Shown here: one piece after another, positions 63,475 to 64,000 of the stretch
Numbering within the stretch: the stretch's first letter is position 1
Layout of the letters: every line of letters starts with the position of its first letter
Assembly: GCA_027574665.1 (NCBI GenBank)
Contig: CM050690.1
Span: 39,966,665 to 40,030,664 of the forward strand
Source of the DNA: Rhynochetos jubatus
Lineage: Eukaryota; Chordata; Aves; Eurypygiformes; Rhynochetidae
Length of the DNA: 64,000 nt
Reading direction: 5' to 3'
The notes under the pieces: model-generated
What the model was told of the DNA's origin: nothing
The model's database searches: none
Seen by the model: only the letters and a program-made list of their open reading frames with translations
Made by a program: the position numbers and the translations under genes

Positions 63475-64000
63475 TGTGCTTGGTTCAGTCAGGAAAGGGT
63501 TAATTTCCTTTACTATGGTTGCTAAGAAGCTGTGATCCTGGTAAGGTCTCAGCTGGCGCTGGACCTGGACTGGATTTAAGGTCTTTCTCCGCTTCTCGCT
63601 GTCTCACAAGCAGCGTAGGGGACGGTCCAGATAGCTGACCCAAACTGAGCAAGGAAGTATTTCATTCCATACTACGTCATGTTCCGGTCTCTCTTGGGCG
63701 CGGAAGGGGTCCGGTAGCCATTACTCTTCCCATTACTCTCCCCCTTACTCCCTTGCTCGTCTACTCCCGGGCACTCGCTAACCCTCCTGCGTGAGCTGCT
63801 TTGCCAACTCCTGTGCTGCCTCGTTCGGGTGGGAGCTGCTGGGTTGCTTAGAGTTCCTGGCCGCGCTATCGCTGATAGGGTTCGCTCGCAATCTGCTGCG
63901 TCAGCTCCCGGGCTCCGGCCCTCGGGCTGCGGCTCTCAGGCTGCGATTGCTCTCGGGCTGTGGCTGTGGGGCTCTCTGGGTCTGACTCTCACTACTCAGC
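63475..64000 (+). mobile_element. LTR of ERVL-like endogenous retrovirus, runs off right edge
   Basis: The segment begins TGTGCTTGGTTCAG, followed by GGGTTAATTTCCTTTAC, then AGCTGACCCAAACTGAGCAA and TTCATTCCATACTACGTCATG. These blocks line up, in order, with the two ERVL-like LTRs in the SH3GL2 intron. It is much richer in CpG than they are, particularly after 63,690, which suggests a younger insertion or another subfamily. The right end is cut by the window, so whether it is a solo LTR or the 5' LTR of a longer element is unknown. Confidence 0.72.

Noticed and set aside
1..64000. tRNA, rRNA, CRISPR array or bacterial-type operon
   Set aside because: No such structure was seen on reading either strand; the window is typical vertebrate non-coding DNA.

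Overview
The window is vertebrate nuclear DNA, almost certainly from a bird. It holds many truncated CR1 LINEs with the avian 3' end (the CCATGGGCAGGGACACC block) and several solo LTRs of types common in bird genomes. Coding density is very low. One gene is clear: coding exon 1 of SH3GL2 (endophilin A1) on the minus strand. It reads MSVAGLKKQFHKATQ and ends at a GT splice donor inside a CpG island. SH3GL2 lies in human 9p22, a region homologous to the avian Z chromosome, so a Z-linked locus is likely. This is inferred, not shown.

Layout. Positions 1 to 51,579 lie downstream of the exon 1 donor and read as the first part of a very long SH3GL2 intron 1. I saw no second endophilin exon in it. 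The intron is ordinary AT-rich sequence broken by CR1 fragments (11.9-13.1, 21.8-22.1, 24.6-25.0, 32.5-32.8 and 35.5-36.8 kb) and two solo LTRs of one ERVL-like group (26.5-27.1 and 30.8-31.4 kb). Positions 51.2-52.2 kb are the CpG-island promoter and 5' UTR, with a perfect CRE palindrome and a CGG repeat. Positions 52.2-64.0 kb lie upstream of SH3GL2. They contain a third, unrelated solo LTR (54.4-55.5 kb), a minus-strand open exon with a splice acceptor that could be the last exon of a neighbouring gene (56.64-56.95 kb), a CR1 3' end (60.8-61.2 kb), and a CpG-rich LTR running off the right edge (from 63.5 kb).

There is no sign of bacterial operons, CRISPR arrays, tRNA or rRNA genes. Most open frames in the window are chance frames, GC-rich shadows in the CpG island, or decayed CR1 reverse transcriptase. 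I found no convincing undescribed multi-gene system. The items most worth checking are the candidate terminal exon next to SH3GL2, a possible 49-nt plus-strand exon near it, the CRE-bearing promoter, the young CpG-rich LTR at the edge, and a few short perfect hairpins in the intron.
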